Source of the DNA: Phycisphaeraceae bacterium
GTDB taxonomy: Bacteria; Planctomycetota; Phycisphaerae; Phycisphaerales; Phycisphaeraceae
DNA: 59,022 nucleotides
Direction: 5' to 3'
NCBI GenBank assembly: GCA_020831765.1
Contig: JAFIFY010000029.1
Location: 1-59,022, forward strand
Shown: positions 27,688-36,659 of the stretch, in pieces
Position numbering within the stretch: the first letter of the stretch is position 1
How the letters are laid out: each line of letters opens with the position of its first letter
Position numbers and translations under genes: made by a program
The notes under the pieces: generated by a model
The model's database searches: none
Told to the model about the DNA's origin: nothing
The model's input: the letters and a program-made list of their open reading frames with translations, nothing else

Positions 27688-29448
27688 ATGGAAATCAGGC
27701 GAGGCATCGCGGTCAGCCCGGGGGTGGCGATCCATCGCGCGGTCGTGGTTGATGCCGAAGACCGGCCCGTGCCGCGGCGCTCGATCACGCCCGATGCCGT
27801 CGAAGGGGAGATCAAGCGCCTGGAAAAGGCGCTTCAGGCCAGTGTCGATGAACTGAGCCAACTGCAGAAAAGCTCCGAGGAGCGATTCGGCAGTGAAATG
27901 GCGCGGATTTTTGTTTTCCATGCCGGTCTGCTCCGCGATCAGCATCTGCTCGAGCAGCTCCAATCCACAATTCGTAATGAACACGTGACCGCCGAGTATG
28001 CGGTCTACTCGGTCTTGCGGCGTGAAGTCCGCAAGCTTCAGCAGGTTGAAAGCCAGTTTTTCCGCGAACGTTCCCGCGATTTCTGGGATGTGGAGCGACG
28101 GATTCTCAGTCAACTCATCGGGCCGGCCGCCGAGGGACTCGGCGACATGAAGACCGATTCGGTGCTGATCGCGGTGGACCTGACGCCCAGTCAGACCGCC
28201 GGCCTGGACAAGACCCGGGTCAAAGGTCTGGCCACGGATGCGGGCGGCCGAACCAGCCACACGGCCATCCTCGCCCATGCCCTGGGCATTCCGGCGATCG
28301 TGGGCCTTGAAGATATCACCAGCGCGGTGAACCCCGGCGACACCGTCATCATCGACGGCAACCGCGGTCTGGTCATCGTCCACCCCGATGCCGCCCAACT
28401 CCTCGAATATCGAAGTGAACTGGCCCGGCAGGCCGAAACGAAGATCACCCTGGCCGAGGTTGCGCGGCAACCGGCGATCACCACCGACGGGGTGGAAATC
28501 TCGCTGATGGCCAACATCGAGTTTCCCCACGAGGTCAAGCACGCCGTGGAGCAGGGTGCCGAGGGGATCGGCCTCTACCGCAGTGAGTTCATCTACCTGT
28601 CCTCGTCCGTCGAGCCCACCGAAGAGGAGCACTACGAGGCGTATATTTCGACGGTCCGCCAGCTTGATGGCCGGCCGCTGGTCATCCGCACGCTGGACCT
28701 TGGCGCTGACAAGATCAACGCGAATATCGACCTCAGTCATGAGCGCAACCCGTTCCTGGGCTGCCGGTCCATTCGGCTTTGCCTGCAGAACCTGCCTTTG
28801 CTCAAGACCCAGTTGCGGGCCATTCTCCGAGCCAGCGTCGAGGGCCAAGTGTCGCTCATGTTCCCCCTGATCTGCAGCGTGATGGAGATTCGCCAGGCCA
28901 AAATGGTCCTGACCGATGTCATGGAAGACTTGCAGGAAGAGGGGATACCGTTCCAGCAGGACATTCCGGTGGGCATGATGGTGGAGGTTCCGGCGGCGGC
29001 GCTGCAAGTCAGAACGTTTTGTCAGGAAGTTGACTTTCTGAGCATTGGAACGAATGACCTGATTCAATACACGGTGGCGGTGGACCGGGGCAATGAACGA
29101 ATTGCCAACCTCTACTCCGCAGCCCACCCGGCGGTGTTACAATTGGTAAGGGATGTGACCCGCGCGGCGAATCGACACCGCAAAGGGGTGAGCATCTGTG
29201 GGGAAATGGCCGGGGATCCGGAGTTCACGATGTTGTTGTTGGGACTGGGTTTACGTAGCCTGTCCATGACGCCGCCCGCCCTTACGGCGGTCAAGCGGAT
29301 CATCCGGGCGGTCAGCGTGAACCAGTGCCAGCGGGTGGCTCGAAAAGCAGCCACCTTCGATTCGGACCGAGAAGTCCAGAATTATCTGCGAGAAGAACTC
29401 AGAAGAATAGTTCCCGATGCCCTCGATGGACGGTCCATTGTTGGCTGA
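27688..29448 (+). CDS. ptsI: Phosphoenolpyruvate-protein phosphotransferase (PTS enzyme I)
   Basis: Transfers phosphate from PEP to HPr (586 aa). The phospho-His lies in GGRTSHTAILA. The C-terminal PEP-binding barrel shows GIGLYRSEF, the metal/PEP region MMVEVPAAAL, IGTNDLIQYT and catalytic Cys in VSICGEMAG. I chose the ATG at 27688 because GAGG precedes it by 8 bp and the protein then begins MEIRRGIAVSPG as the family does; a start 33 codons earlier is unlikely. No HPr or sugar-specific enzyme II gene is adjacent, so it may serve a regulatory (nitrogen- or HPr-kinase-type) PTS. Confidence 0.95.
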   Translation: MEIRRGIAVSPGVAIHRAVVVDAEDRPVPRRSITPDAVEGEIKRLEKALQASVDELSQLQKSSEERFGSEMARIFVFHAGLLRDQHLLEQLQSTIRNEHVTAEYAVYSVLRREVRKLQQVESQFFRERSRDFWDVERRILSQLIGPAAEGLGDMKTDSVLIAVDLTPSQTAGLDKTRVKGLATDAGGRTSHTAILAHALGIPAIVGLEDITSAVNPGDTVIIDGNRGLVIVHPDAAQLLEYRSELARQAETKITLAEVARQPAITTDGVEISLMANIEFPHEVKHAVEQGAEGIGLYRSEFIYLSSSVEPTEEEHYEAYISTVRQLDGRPLVIRTLDLGADKINANIDLSHERNPFLGCRSIRLCLQNLPLLKTQLRAILRASVEGQVSLMFPLICSVMEIRQAKMVLTDVMEDLQEEGIPFQQDIPVGMMVEVPAAALQVRTFCQEVDFLSIGTNDLIQYTVAVDRGNERIANLYSAAHPAVLQLVRDVTRAANRHRKGVSICGEMAGDPEFTMLLLGLGLRSLSMTPPALTAVKRIIRAVSVNQCQRVARKAATFDSDREVQNYLREELRRIVPDALDGRSIVG

Positions 29449-29639
29449 GCATTGGGAAGAATGAAACAGCGACCCGCCGATCGATTTCGATACCCGCCAC
29501 GATCGAGCGAGTCTCGGGCCTCGGGCCCACGATGCCCGCCGCGAACAACCAGGCGAAACGGCTGGAACAGGAACCCGATGATCGATCGAGTTTCTCCGCC
29601 GGATCGCACCGGCTTGCGGTGTGGAGCAGCGCCCCTTCG

Positions 29640-29667
29640 CGCCGAGGATGGACGAATTCCCTCGGCG
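29640..29667 (+). promoter_or_regulatory. Hairpin in the leader of the RNase E/G gene
   Basis: Perfect 8-bp stem CGCCGAGG (29640-29647) with CCTCGGCG (29660-29667) and a 12-nt loop, followed by a smaller stem CCGGA/TCCGG at 29686-29702. Both lie within 90 bp of the rne/rng start. E. coli rne has leader hairpins that mediate autoregulation; whether these do the same is inference. Confidence 0.35.
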
Positions 29668-29727
29668 GGTTGGTTGGCGGTGGAACCGGAGCCGGCTTCC
29701 GGCCGGTATCGGCCCTGAAAGGAACGG

Positions 29728-32421
29728 ATGTCCAAACGTTTGATGCTGATCAACTATGTTCCGGGCGAGGAATCTCGAATCGCGATTGCTGAAGACGGCC
29801 GGCTGGAAGAGCTTTACCAGGAGCGTGCCGGCAGTGAATCGCATGTCGGCAACATTTACAAGGGCCGAGTAACGAACGTCGAGCCGGCGATTCAGGCCGT
29901 GTTCGTCGATTTCGGTCTCGAGCGAAACGGCTTCCTGCACATTTCCGACCTGCACCCGATGTATTTTCCCGCCGAGGCGCGTGAAGAGCTTGAGGCGGTC
30001 GGGAAGAAGACGCCGCGCCGTGAGCGACCGCCGATTCAACAGTGCCTTCGCCGCGGCCAGGAGATACTCGTTCAGGTACTCAAGGAAGGCATCGGGTCCA
30101 AGGGGCCGACGCTGACCAGCTACCTCTCGATTCCCGGCCGGTACCTGGTGATGATGCCCTTCATGGAGCGCCTGGGCGTCAGTCGCAAGATCGAGGACGA
30201 TGAACAGCGGCGGACGGTACGCAAGATGCTGGATGAACTCGATCCGCCTGACGGATTCGGTTTCATCATCCGTACGGCGGGCCTGGACCGGACCAAGACC
30301 GATCTGAAGCGGGACATGGCGTATCTGCAGCGCCTCTGGAAGGCACTGGAAAAAAGGCGAGGTGCCATACGCGTTGGCGAGCTGTATGCCGAGAGCGATC
30401 TGGTGATCCGTACGCTCCGCGATGTTTACAGTTCGGACATCGACAAGGTGATCGTCGATGATGTCGAGGCCGCGCAACGCGCCGCGGAGTTTCTGGCGAT
30501 CAGCAATCCGCGTTCCGGTTCGGCGGTGATGGTTTATGACGATCCGGTGCCGTTGTTTCACCGGTACGACATCGAGCGTCAGATCGAGAACATCCACGCC
30601 CGCGAAGTGCCGCTGCCCTCGGGTGGTTCGCTGGTCATCGAGGCCACCGAGGCACTGGTCGCCATCGACGTCAACAGTGGCCGGATGCGCAACAACAGCG
30701 ATGCGGAGACGACGGCGTATCGAACCAACGTCGAGGCGTGTGATGAAATCTGCCGTCAGTTGCGGCTTCGCGATCTTGGCGGTGTGGTGGTGCTGGACCT
30801 GATCGACATGCGGGCCACCAAGAACCGCCGCGCGATCGAACAGCGGTTCCGCGAGAACCTGAAGAAAGACCGGGCCCGAACGCGAATCCTGGCCATCAGC
30901 CAGTTCGGCATCATGGAGATGACCCGGCAGCGAATGCGCCCTTCATTGCAGAAGAGCGTTTATATCGAATGTGCCGCCTGCCATGCGGAAGGGTACGTGC
31001 GCAGCAGCGAGTCGGTGGTGCTGGATGTCATGCGGAGGCTGGCCCTGGCGATGCAGCCGGAACGGGTGGTCAGCATTGAATTGACGGTCAGCCCGGATGT
31101 GGCGTTCCTGCTGCTCAATCAGAAGCGGGCCGGGCTTGTGGCGCTCGAGCAGCAGTTTGGCAAGCATGTCGTGGTGCGTGTGAACGCCTCGGGCACGATC
31201 GATTTCATCCAGATCGTGGCCCGTGATGAGCGGGGTGGTGAAGTGCCGCCGCCACCTATCGCATCGCTCCCGCAAAGCAATCTAAAGGCCATTGAGCACG
31301 TCATCGGTGACATCGATGACGTAGCGTGGCATGAGGAGCCGGTGGCGGCCGACTCGAGCTCCGACGATCCGGCCGATTCAACGGAGGCGGATGAGGCCGA
31401 AAGCGGGCCGCGCAAGAAGCGCCGTCGCCGTAGACGCCGCGGTCGAGGCAAGTTCAAGAACCTCGCCGAAGGTGAAACGGGGGAGGAATCGACCGACGAT
31501 CCATCCGGCCAGTCGGAGGCGATGAAGCGCGATCCGGATTCGGAAGCGGCGGGCGGGCAGGTTCCACGTGAAACCTCTTCGGATCAGATCGAGGCGCAAC
31601 TCGCCGAAGCATCCGATGCACCGGAAGAGGACGATTCGCGGGACACCCGCGAGCCGGCCGCGCACGGCCTGATGCTCGAGGGGCTTGAAGGGACCGCGGC
31701 CCTGGAGCAGACGCCGGCCGTCGGCGAGCCGGTTGGCGCGAAGGCCGATTCGGCCGACGAATCCCAATCCACGAATCAGCCGCCGCCTGAGGCGCCCTCG
31801 AAGCCCTCGACACCGCCGCGCAGCCGCCTGATGCAGCATCGCAAACCGGCCAATCGTCTGGTTTCCTACGAATCACCCCTGACACCCCGGCCGAGAGTGG
31901 AAGGGCCTTTGGCCGGTTCAGCACGTTCCAACGGTGTGCAGAAAGCGGATCATCCCTCGCCAACGCCCAAGGTCGCGCCGACGGAATCCGGTCATTCCGC
32001 GGGATCGGCGGCAGGTGAAGCGGACGATCAGCCCATCGAACCGCGCCAGAGCCAAACGCCGGTTCCAGACGATGCGTCGGCGGAGCCGGCGACAAGGAAG
32101 AAGCCGTCTCGCCGACGGCGTGGCAAGAAGAAGGCCGGCTCGGTCCCGGCCGCCGCCGATGACACGCCCACCGACTCGAGCAAGGCCGGCGCGGCCGCTT
32201 CCGATGCACCGGCCGATTCTGGTTCAGGATCGGGCGGCGGTGCAAGGCCTCGAAAGCGTTCAGCCAAGGCACCCAGGAAGCGGGCGGTCAAGACCGCGGC
32301 CGGTAGCCAACAGAGTGAGGGCCAGACCCCATCGGCCGATCGGGTCGGCCAGGGTTATCGAAACCAATACCGGGATGGCAACAAGGAAGCCGCCGACGAG
32401 CGCGGGACGGAGAAAGTCTAG
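29728..32421 (+). CDS. Ribonuclease E/G with a long charged C-terminal tail
   Basis: Endoribonuclease for mRNA decay and rRNA/tRNA maturation (897 aa). An S1 RNA-binding domain lies at about 38-125. Catalytic Mg-binding acidic residues are in IDVNSG (Asp314) and DLIDM (357-361). The zinc-link CxxC is Cys415 and Cys418. The catalytic core ends near residue 515. The remaining 380 residues are disordered, acidic and Pro-rich, with arginine- and lysine-rich patches (near 565, 790 and 850) that could bind RNA or other degradosome proteins. Length is closer to RNase E than RNase G, and the N-terminus lacks a long extension. The Shine-Dalgarno sequence is aaagga. It ends 3 bp before dxr. Confidence 0.95.
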   Translation: MSKRLMLINYVPGEESRIAIAEDGRLEELYQERAGSESHVGNIYKGRVTNVEPAIQAVFVDFGLERNGFLHISDLHPMYFPAEAREELEAVGKKTPRRERPPIQQCLRRGQEILVQVLKEGIGSKGPTLTSYLSIPGRYLVMMPFMERLGVSRKIEDDEQRRTVRKMLDELDPPDGFGFIIRTAGLDRTKTDLKRDMAYLQRLWKALEKRRGAIRVGELYAESDLVIRTLRDVYSSDIDKVIVDDVEAAQRAAEFLAISNPRSGSAVMVYDDPVPLFHRYDIERQIENIHAREVPLPSGGSLVIEATEALVAIDVNSGRMRNNSDAETTAYRTNVEACDEICRQLRLRDLGGVVVLDLIDMRATKNRRAIEQRFRENLKKDRARTRILAISQFGIMEMTRQRMRPSLQKSVYIECAACHAEGYVRSSESVVLDVMRRLALAMQPERVVSIELTVSPDVAFLLLNQKRAGLVALEQQFGKHVVVRVNASGTIDFIQIVARDERGGEVPPPPIASLPQSNLKAIEHVIGDIDDVAWHEEPVAADSSSDDPADSTEADEAESGPRKKRRRRRRRGRGKFKNLAEGETGEESTDDPSGQSEAMKRDPDSEAAGGQVPRETSSDQIEAQLAEASDAPEEDDSRDTREPAAHGLMLEGLEGTAALEQTPAVGEPVGAKADSADESQSTNQPPPEAPSKPSTPPRSRLMQHRKPANRLVSYESPLTPRPRVEGPLAGSARSNGVQKADHPSPTPKVAPTESGHSAGSAAGEADDQPIEPRQSQTPVPDDASAEPATRKKPSRRRRGKKKAGSVPAAADDTPTDSSKAGAAASDAPADSGSGSGGGARPRKRSAKAPRKRAVKTAAGSQQSEGQTPSADRVGQGYRNQYRDGNKEAADERGTEKV

Positions 32422-32424
32422 CCG

Positions 32425-33660
32425 ATGAATCCCGCGATCAGACTTCAGCCTTCGGCTTCGATCGACCTGGCGCCGACCGGTGCGCAACAGCGCAGGCTGG
32501 TTGTGCTGGGTTCGACCGGAAGCATCGGAAGCAACACCCTCGAAGTGGTTGAACACCTCAATGATCAGGCCCAGTCCTGTGGCCTTCCGCCGATCGACGT
32601 GGTGGGTCTTGCCGCGGGCAATCGGGTCGACCGATTGGTGGAGCAGGCTCTGGCATGTGGCTGCCGCATGGTTGCGGTGGCCGATGTGGACAAGGCGAGT
32701 TACCTGCGCGAGCATCTTCCGGGCGTGGAGGTTCTGGCGGGGGCTGACGCGGCTGAACGACTGGTACGCACGGCCGGAGCCACGGATGTCTGCGCCGCCG
32801 TGGTGGGCAGCGCGGGCCTTGGCGGCACGCTGGCGGCGATTGAAATGGGCTTGACCGTGCATCTGGCCAACAAGGAAACGCTGGTCGCGGCCGGGGCATT
32901 GGTCCAGGAACTGCTCGAACGCACGCACGCTCACATTATCCCCGTCGACAGTGAGCATTCGGCGATCTTTCAATGTCTGCAAAGCCGCGGAACCGAGGCG
33001 GTGCGTCGCGTGGTCTTGACGGCTTCGGGCGGTCCGTTTCGAACCTGGAGCCGTCAGGCAATACGCGCCGCGACGGTGGAACAGGCTCTGTGCCATCCGA
33101 CCTGGAACATGGGGCCCAAGATCACGATCGACTCGGCGACCATGATGAACAAGGCGCTGGAGATCATCGAGGCCCACTGGCTCTTCGGGCTGGATGCCTC
33201 GTGCATCGATGTGATCATCCACCCGCAATCGATCGTGCACAGTTTCGTGGAATTCGCCGATCACTCGGTCCTGGCCCAGATCGGACCGCCGGATATGAAG
33301 ACGCCGATTCAATACGCGTTGACCTGGCCCCGACGGGTGGCCGGCTCCGGTCCGGAGTTGGACTGGTCATCCCTGAGACAGTTGGTATTCGAACCGCTGG
33401 ATCGCGACAGGTTCCCCTCGATCGAATTGGCCTATGATGTGGTCCGGGCCGGAGGCACGGCCGGAGCGGTGATGAACGCGGCCAACGAAGCCGCCGTCGG
33501 GGCCTTCCTGGAGCGACGCATCGAATTTGGCGCTGTTTTCGATCTGGTGGCCCAGGCTCTGGATACGATTCCCATCCAGCCAGCGCGGTCCCTCGAGGCG
33601 GTTCTGGCCGCCGATCAGGCATCCCGCCGATGGGTGGAGCAGCGGATTGCGTCCCGATGA
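32425..33660 (+). CDS. dxr: 1-deoxy-D-xylulose 5-phosphate reductoisomerase
   Basis: Second step of the MEP isoprenoid pathway, NADPH-dependent (411 aa). Signatures: LGSTGSIGSNTLEVV (NADPH site), NKETLVAAG, PVDSEHSAIFQCL (metal and substrate residues), HPTWNMGPKITIDSATMMNK and IHPQSIVHSFVEF. An N-terminal 24-residue extension precedes the Rossmann fold. It follows the RNase gene after 3 bp and precedes rseP by 68 bp; the dxr-rseP pairing is common in bacteria. Confidence 0.97.
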   Translation: MNPAIRLQPSASIDLAPTGAQQRRLVVLGSTGSIGSNTLEVVEHLNDQAQSCGLPPIDVVGLAAGNRVDRLVEQALACGCRMVAVADVDKASYLREHLPGVEVLAGADAAERLVRTAGATDVCAAVVGSAGLGGTLAAIEMGLTVHLANKETLVAAGALVQELLERTHAHIIPVDSEHSAIFQCLQSRGTEAVRRVVLTASGGPFRTWSRQAIRAATVEQALCHPTWNMGPKITIDSATMMNKALEIIEAHWLFGLDASCIDVIIHPQSIVHSFVEFADHSVLAQIGPPDMKTPIQYALTWPRRVAGSGPELDWSSLRQLVFEPLDRDRFPSIELAYDVVRAGGTAGAVMNAANEAAVGAFLERRIEFGAVFDLVAQALDTIPIQPARSLEAVLAADQASRRWVEQRIASR

Positions 33661-33728
33661 ATGAGTTCGGTCAGCGGGCATGGCTGGAGTCCGCCCCGCT
33701 GATCATCAAAGCAATAAGTGAGTGATTC

Positions 33729-35840
33729 ATGCCGGAACTGGAAACGATTTTCGCCCTTGTCCTGATCTTGCTGGGCTTTGGTTTTGTCATCTTTGTCCAC
33801 GAACTGGGCCATTTCGCCGTGGCCAAGGCCGTTGGCATCAAGGTTACGCAATTCGCCATCGGCTTTGGACAGGCTCTGTTCGCCTATCGCAAGGGCATGG
33901 GCTTTCGACGCGGCACGACCGAGGCCGAATATGCCCGGCGGATCACCGAGTACCTTCAGTCCAAGGGCATCTCGCCAAAGGCCAAGCCCGACCAGGAGCC
34001 GGAGTTCGGCCAGGATCAGATCGCCGAGGCGAGCGAAGCGCTGGGTTTGAGTGAAACCGAGTATCGCTGGAACTGGATGCCTCTGGGTGGGTATGTGAAG
34101 ATGCTGGGGCAGGAGGACATGGACCCGACAGCGACCAGTCCCGACCCTCGAGCATTCAACAACAAGCCGGTGTGGGCTCGGGCGTGTGTCATCAGCGCGG
34201 GCGTGGTCATGAACATCATCTTCGGCCTGGTGTTCTTCACCATCTGCTTCCTCAAGGGCGTGGATTTTCCGCCGGCGATCGTCGGCGCGGTGGTGCCCGA
34301 CAGCCCGGCGGCGACGGCTTCAGCCATTGATGCTCCGGAAGATGAGCAACTGGTGGGGCTTCAGCCGGGCGACAAGATTCTCAAACTCAACCGTCGGGAG
34401 GTGGATGATTTTGTCGGGGTGAGCGTGGGCGTGGCCCTGGCGTCACGTGATGCCCCGGTGGATTTGAAAATTGAACGGGATGGGCAGCCATTGACCTTCC
34501 GCATGGTGCCGCGACCGGGGGATCAGGGCCTACTGAATATCGGCATCTTTCCGCCCACCTCGACGCAACTGATCTCCAAACGCGCTCTGGACCGCGCCGG
34601 CAGCCGATTGGATGGCCGCCTGGCCGACTCGGGGGTCGAGCCCGGCATGAAGCTTGTACGCGCTGGTACCCGCGAGGTCGAGCGAATGGACCAGGTTGAT
34701 CGGGTGTTTGCCCGGAGTGATGGGCAGCCGGTCGAATTGGTTTTCGACGCCCCGCGTCGTGATGAGGTGGTGATGAGTGTCCGGCCGGTGCCCGAGACCC
34801 GTGCCGCGGGCGATGAGGTCGAAGAGGCGCGGAGTTGGTTGCGGCACTGGATGGGATTGATCCCGGTGGTTGAGGTTCGCCAGGTGCTTGCCGGTTCGGG
34901 AGCCGAGGAAGCGGGCGTCCGGTCCGGCGATGTGATCGCTTCGATCGATGGTGCGCCGTTTCCGGATCAGGCCGCTTTGGTGGAAAAAGTGTCCGCCCGC
35001 GCGGGTCGGACGGTCCAGATCGAAGTGATCCGCGGTGAAGAACGCTTGGTGCTTCAGTCGCGTGTCGGGCGTGACGGCCGGATCGGCATCATCCAGGGCT
35101 TGGCCACCGGCTCAAACCGCTTCGCGACGGTCTTGGATCGGTCGCCGATGGCTTCGCTGCGCTGGGAACCGGGGTCGCGGCTTGTCGAAGTGGACGGCCG
35201 GCCGGTGACAACACTCGCCGAGATTCAGGAAGCGTTCGTGCAGGCTCTGGCCGAAGATGGATCGAGATCGGTTCCGGTCACGGTGGAGTTGAACCTGGGT
35301 GCGGATGAGACGACGATCCAGACCCGGGTGGAGTTCGATGAAGAATCCCGTTCGAAAGTTCTGGCCAAGGGCTGGACCGCGCCGGACTGGCTTGCGATGG
35401 CCGGATTCGAGACCCTGCGTGTACCGCTTCGCCGCGACAACCCCATTTCAGCGGCCATTCTCGGGATCGAGAAGACCCATGATTTCATGATCCAGGTCTA
35501 TATCACCATCGCGCGGCTCTTCCAGGGCACGGTCAAGCCCTCGCACATGCGTGGTCCCCTGGGCATCGCCGATGAAGGCACACGAATCGCCCGCCAGGGT
35601 TGGCCTTACCTGTTGTTTTTCCTCGGGCTGATCAGCGTCAACCTGGCGGTGATCAATTTCCTGCCCATTCCGATCGTGGATGGCGGCTTGATGGTGTTTC
35701 TGCTTGTGGAGAAGATCAAAGGCAGTCCGGTGCATCCGAGGGTGCTTAACGCCGCCAATATCATTGGTCTGGCGTTGATCGTGACGCTGTTCCTGGTGGT
35801 GACGTTCCACGATGCCGTCCGGCTTTTCGGGGGACGATGA
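33729..35840 (+). CDS. rseP: RseP-like site-2 membrane metalloprotease with PDZ domains
   Basis: Intramembrane zinc protease (703 aa) that cleaves membrane-bound anti-sigma factors or signal-peptide remnants. Zinc ligands are in HELGH (His24, Glu25, His28), with the third ligand in the C-terminal NFLPIPIVDGG. Conserved PLGGYVKMLGQED follows the first helix, but about 50 residues (52-105, rich in Glu and Lys) are inserted between the first helix and that block. At least two PDZ-like regions (about 170-265 and 385-450), and perhaps a third, lie between the membrane segments, making the protein about 250 aa longer than E. coli RseP. The stop overlaps pgl (ATGATG). Confidence 0.93.
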   Translation: MPELETIFALVLILLGFGFVIFVHELGHFAVAKAVGIKVTQFAIGFGQALFAYRKGMGFRRGTTEAEYARRITEYLQSKGISPKAKPDQEPEFGQDQIAEASEALGLSETEYRWNWMPLGGYVKMLGQEDMDPTATSPDPRAFNNKPVWARACVISAGVVMNIIFGLVFFTICFLKGVDFPPAIVGAVVPDSPAATASAIDAPEDEQLVGLQPGDKILKLNRREVDDFVGVSVGVALASRDAPVDLKIERDGQPLTFRMVPRPGDQGLLNIGIFPPTSTQLISKRALDRAGSRLDGRLADSGVEPGMKLVRAGTREVERMDQVDRVFARSDGQPVELVFDAPRRDEVVMSVRPVPETRAAGDEVEEARSWLRHWMGLIPVVEVRQVLAGSGAEEAGVRSGDVIASIDGAPFPDQAALVEKVSARAGRTVQIEVIRGEERLVLQSRVGRDGRIGIIQGLATGSNRFATVLDRSPMASLRWEPGSRLVEVDGRPVTTLAEIQEAFVQALAEDGSRSVPVTVELNLGADETTIQTRVEFDEESRSKVLAKGWTAPDWLAMAGFETLRVPLRRDNPISAAILGIEKTHDFMIQVYITIARLFQGTVKPSHMRGPLGIADEGTRIARQGWPYLLFFLGLISVNLAVINFLPIPIVDGGLMVFLLVEKIKGSPVHPRVLNAANIIGLALIVTLFLVVTFHDAVRLFGGR

Positions 35841-36604
35841 TGTCTGGCGATTCGAACGTCGGGGGTCTACCCGGCACTGCAATGGTCGCGTCGGATGCCG
35901 ACAAGGCTGTTGCGCATCTGGCTGAAGCGTTTGCCGGAGCGGTGAGCGAGGCCGTTGAATCGCGAGGCCAGGCCCATGTGGCGTTCTCGGGAGGCAGCAC
36001 GCCCAAGCCGTTGCTCCTTCTCCTGGGCACGAGTAAAAAGTTCGCCAGGTTGCCGTGGAGTCAACTTCAGGTGTGGCTGGTCGATGAGCGGTGGGTATCG
36101 CTGGAGGATGAGCGGAGCAATTACCGGATGATCCGCCATTGCCTGCTGGATCGGGTTCCGGTCCGCGAGAATCATTGCCACCCGGTGCCGGTGGAGTTCG
36201 AAGATGCACCGGTGCGATATGAGGCGGAACTTCGCTTGGCACTGGGCGTTGACCAAGGTTTTCCAAGCCTGGACATGGTCGTGCTGGGCATGGGTGACGA
36301 TGCCCACACGGCGAGCCTGTTTCCCGGTTCGTCGGCGTTGGAGGTGGAGGATCGCTGTTTTGTGAAGAGCAGCGGGCCGACGGTGACGCCGCCGGATCGT
36401 GTGACGATGACCTACCCGCTGATCAACCATGCCCGCCAAGTGGCGGCGCTGGTGCTGGGTGCCGGCAAGCACGCGACTTTGCGGCGCGTGGCCGATGCCG
36501 CGGATCGTCCCGATGCCTTTCGGGGACTGCCCATCCTCGGCGTGCGGCCCGTGGCCAGCCCGATGGTCTGGTATCTGGACCGCCCGGCCGCCGATGGATC
36601 ATGA
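35837..36604 (+). CDS. pgl: 6-phosphogluconolactonase
   Basis: Hydrolyses 6-phosphogluconolactone in the oxidative pentose phosphate pathway (255 aa, DevB type). Seen are VAFSGGSTPKPLL, the conserved VWLVDERWVSLEDERSN, VLGMGDDAHTASLFPG with the catalytic Asp/His region, and MTYPLINHARQV. The start overlaps the rseP stop. No glucose-6-phosphate dehydrogenase gene is nearby, so here it travels with envelope genes. Confidence 0.93.
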   Translation: MMSGDSNVGGLPGTAMVASDADKAVAHLAEAFAGAVSEAVESRGQAHVAFSGGSTPKPLLLLLGTSKKFARLPWSQLQVWLVDERWVSLEDERSNYRMIRHCLLDRVPVRENHCHPVPVEFEDAPVRYEAELRLALGVDQGFPSLDMVVLGMGDDAHTASLFPGSSALEVEDRCFVKSSGPTVTPPDRVTMTYPLINHARQVAALVLGAGKHATLRRVADAADRPDAFRGLPILGVRPVASPMVWYLDRPAADGS

Positions 36605-36659
36605 TTTCCCTCGGCCGCGCGGAATTGTGACCGCTCGCCGATCGAATTAGGATACAGTC

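Noticed and set aside
27520-29127. Antisense reading frame opposite ptsI (535 codons)
   Set aside because: The opposite strand encodes an unmistakable PTS enzyme I.
36625-36653. TTGTGA-17-TAGGAT promoter for the bamD-like gene
   Set aside because: Its -10 box would overlap the Shine-Dalgarno AGGA and give a leaderless transcript; the match is only 4/6 in both boxes.
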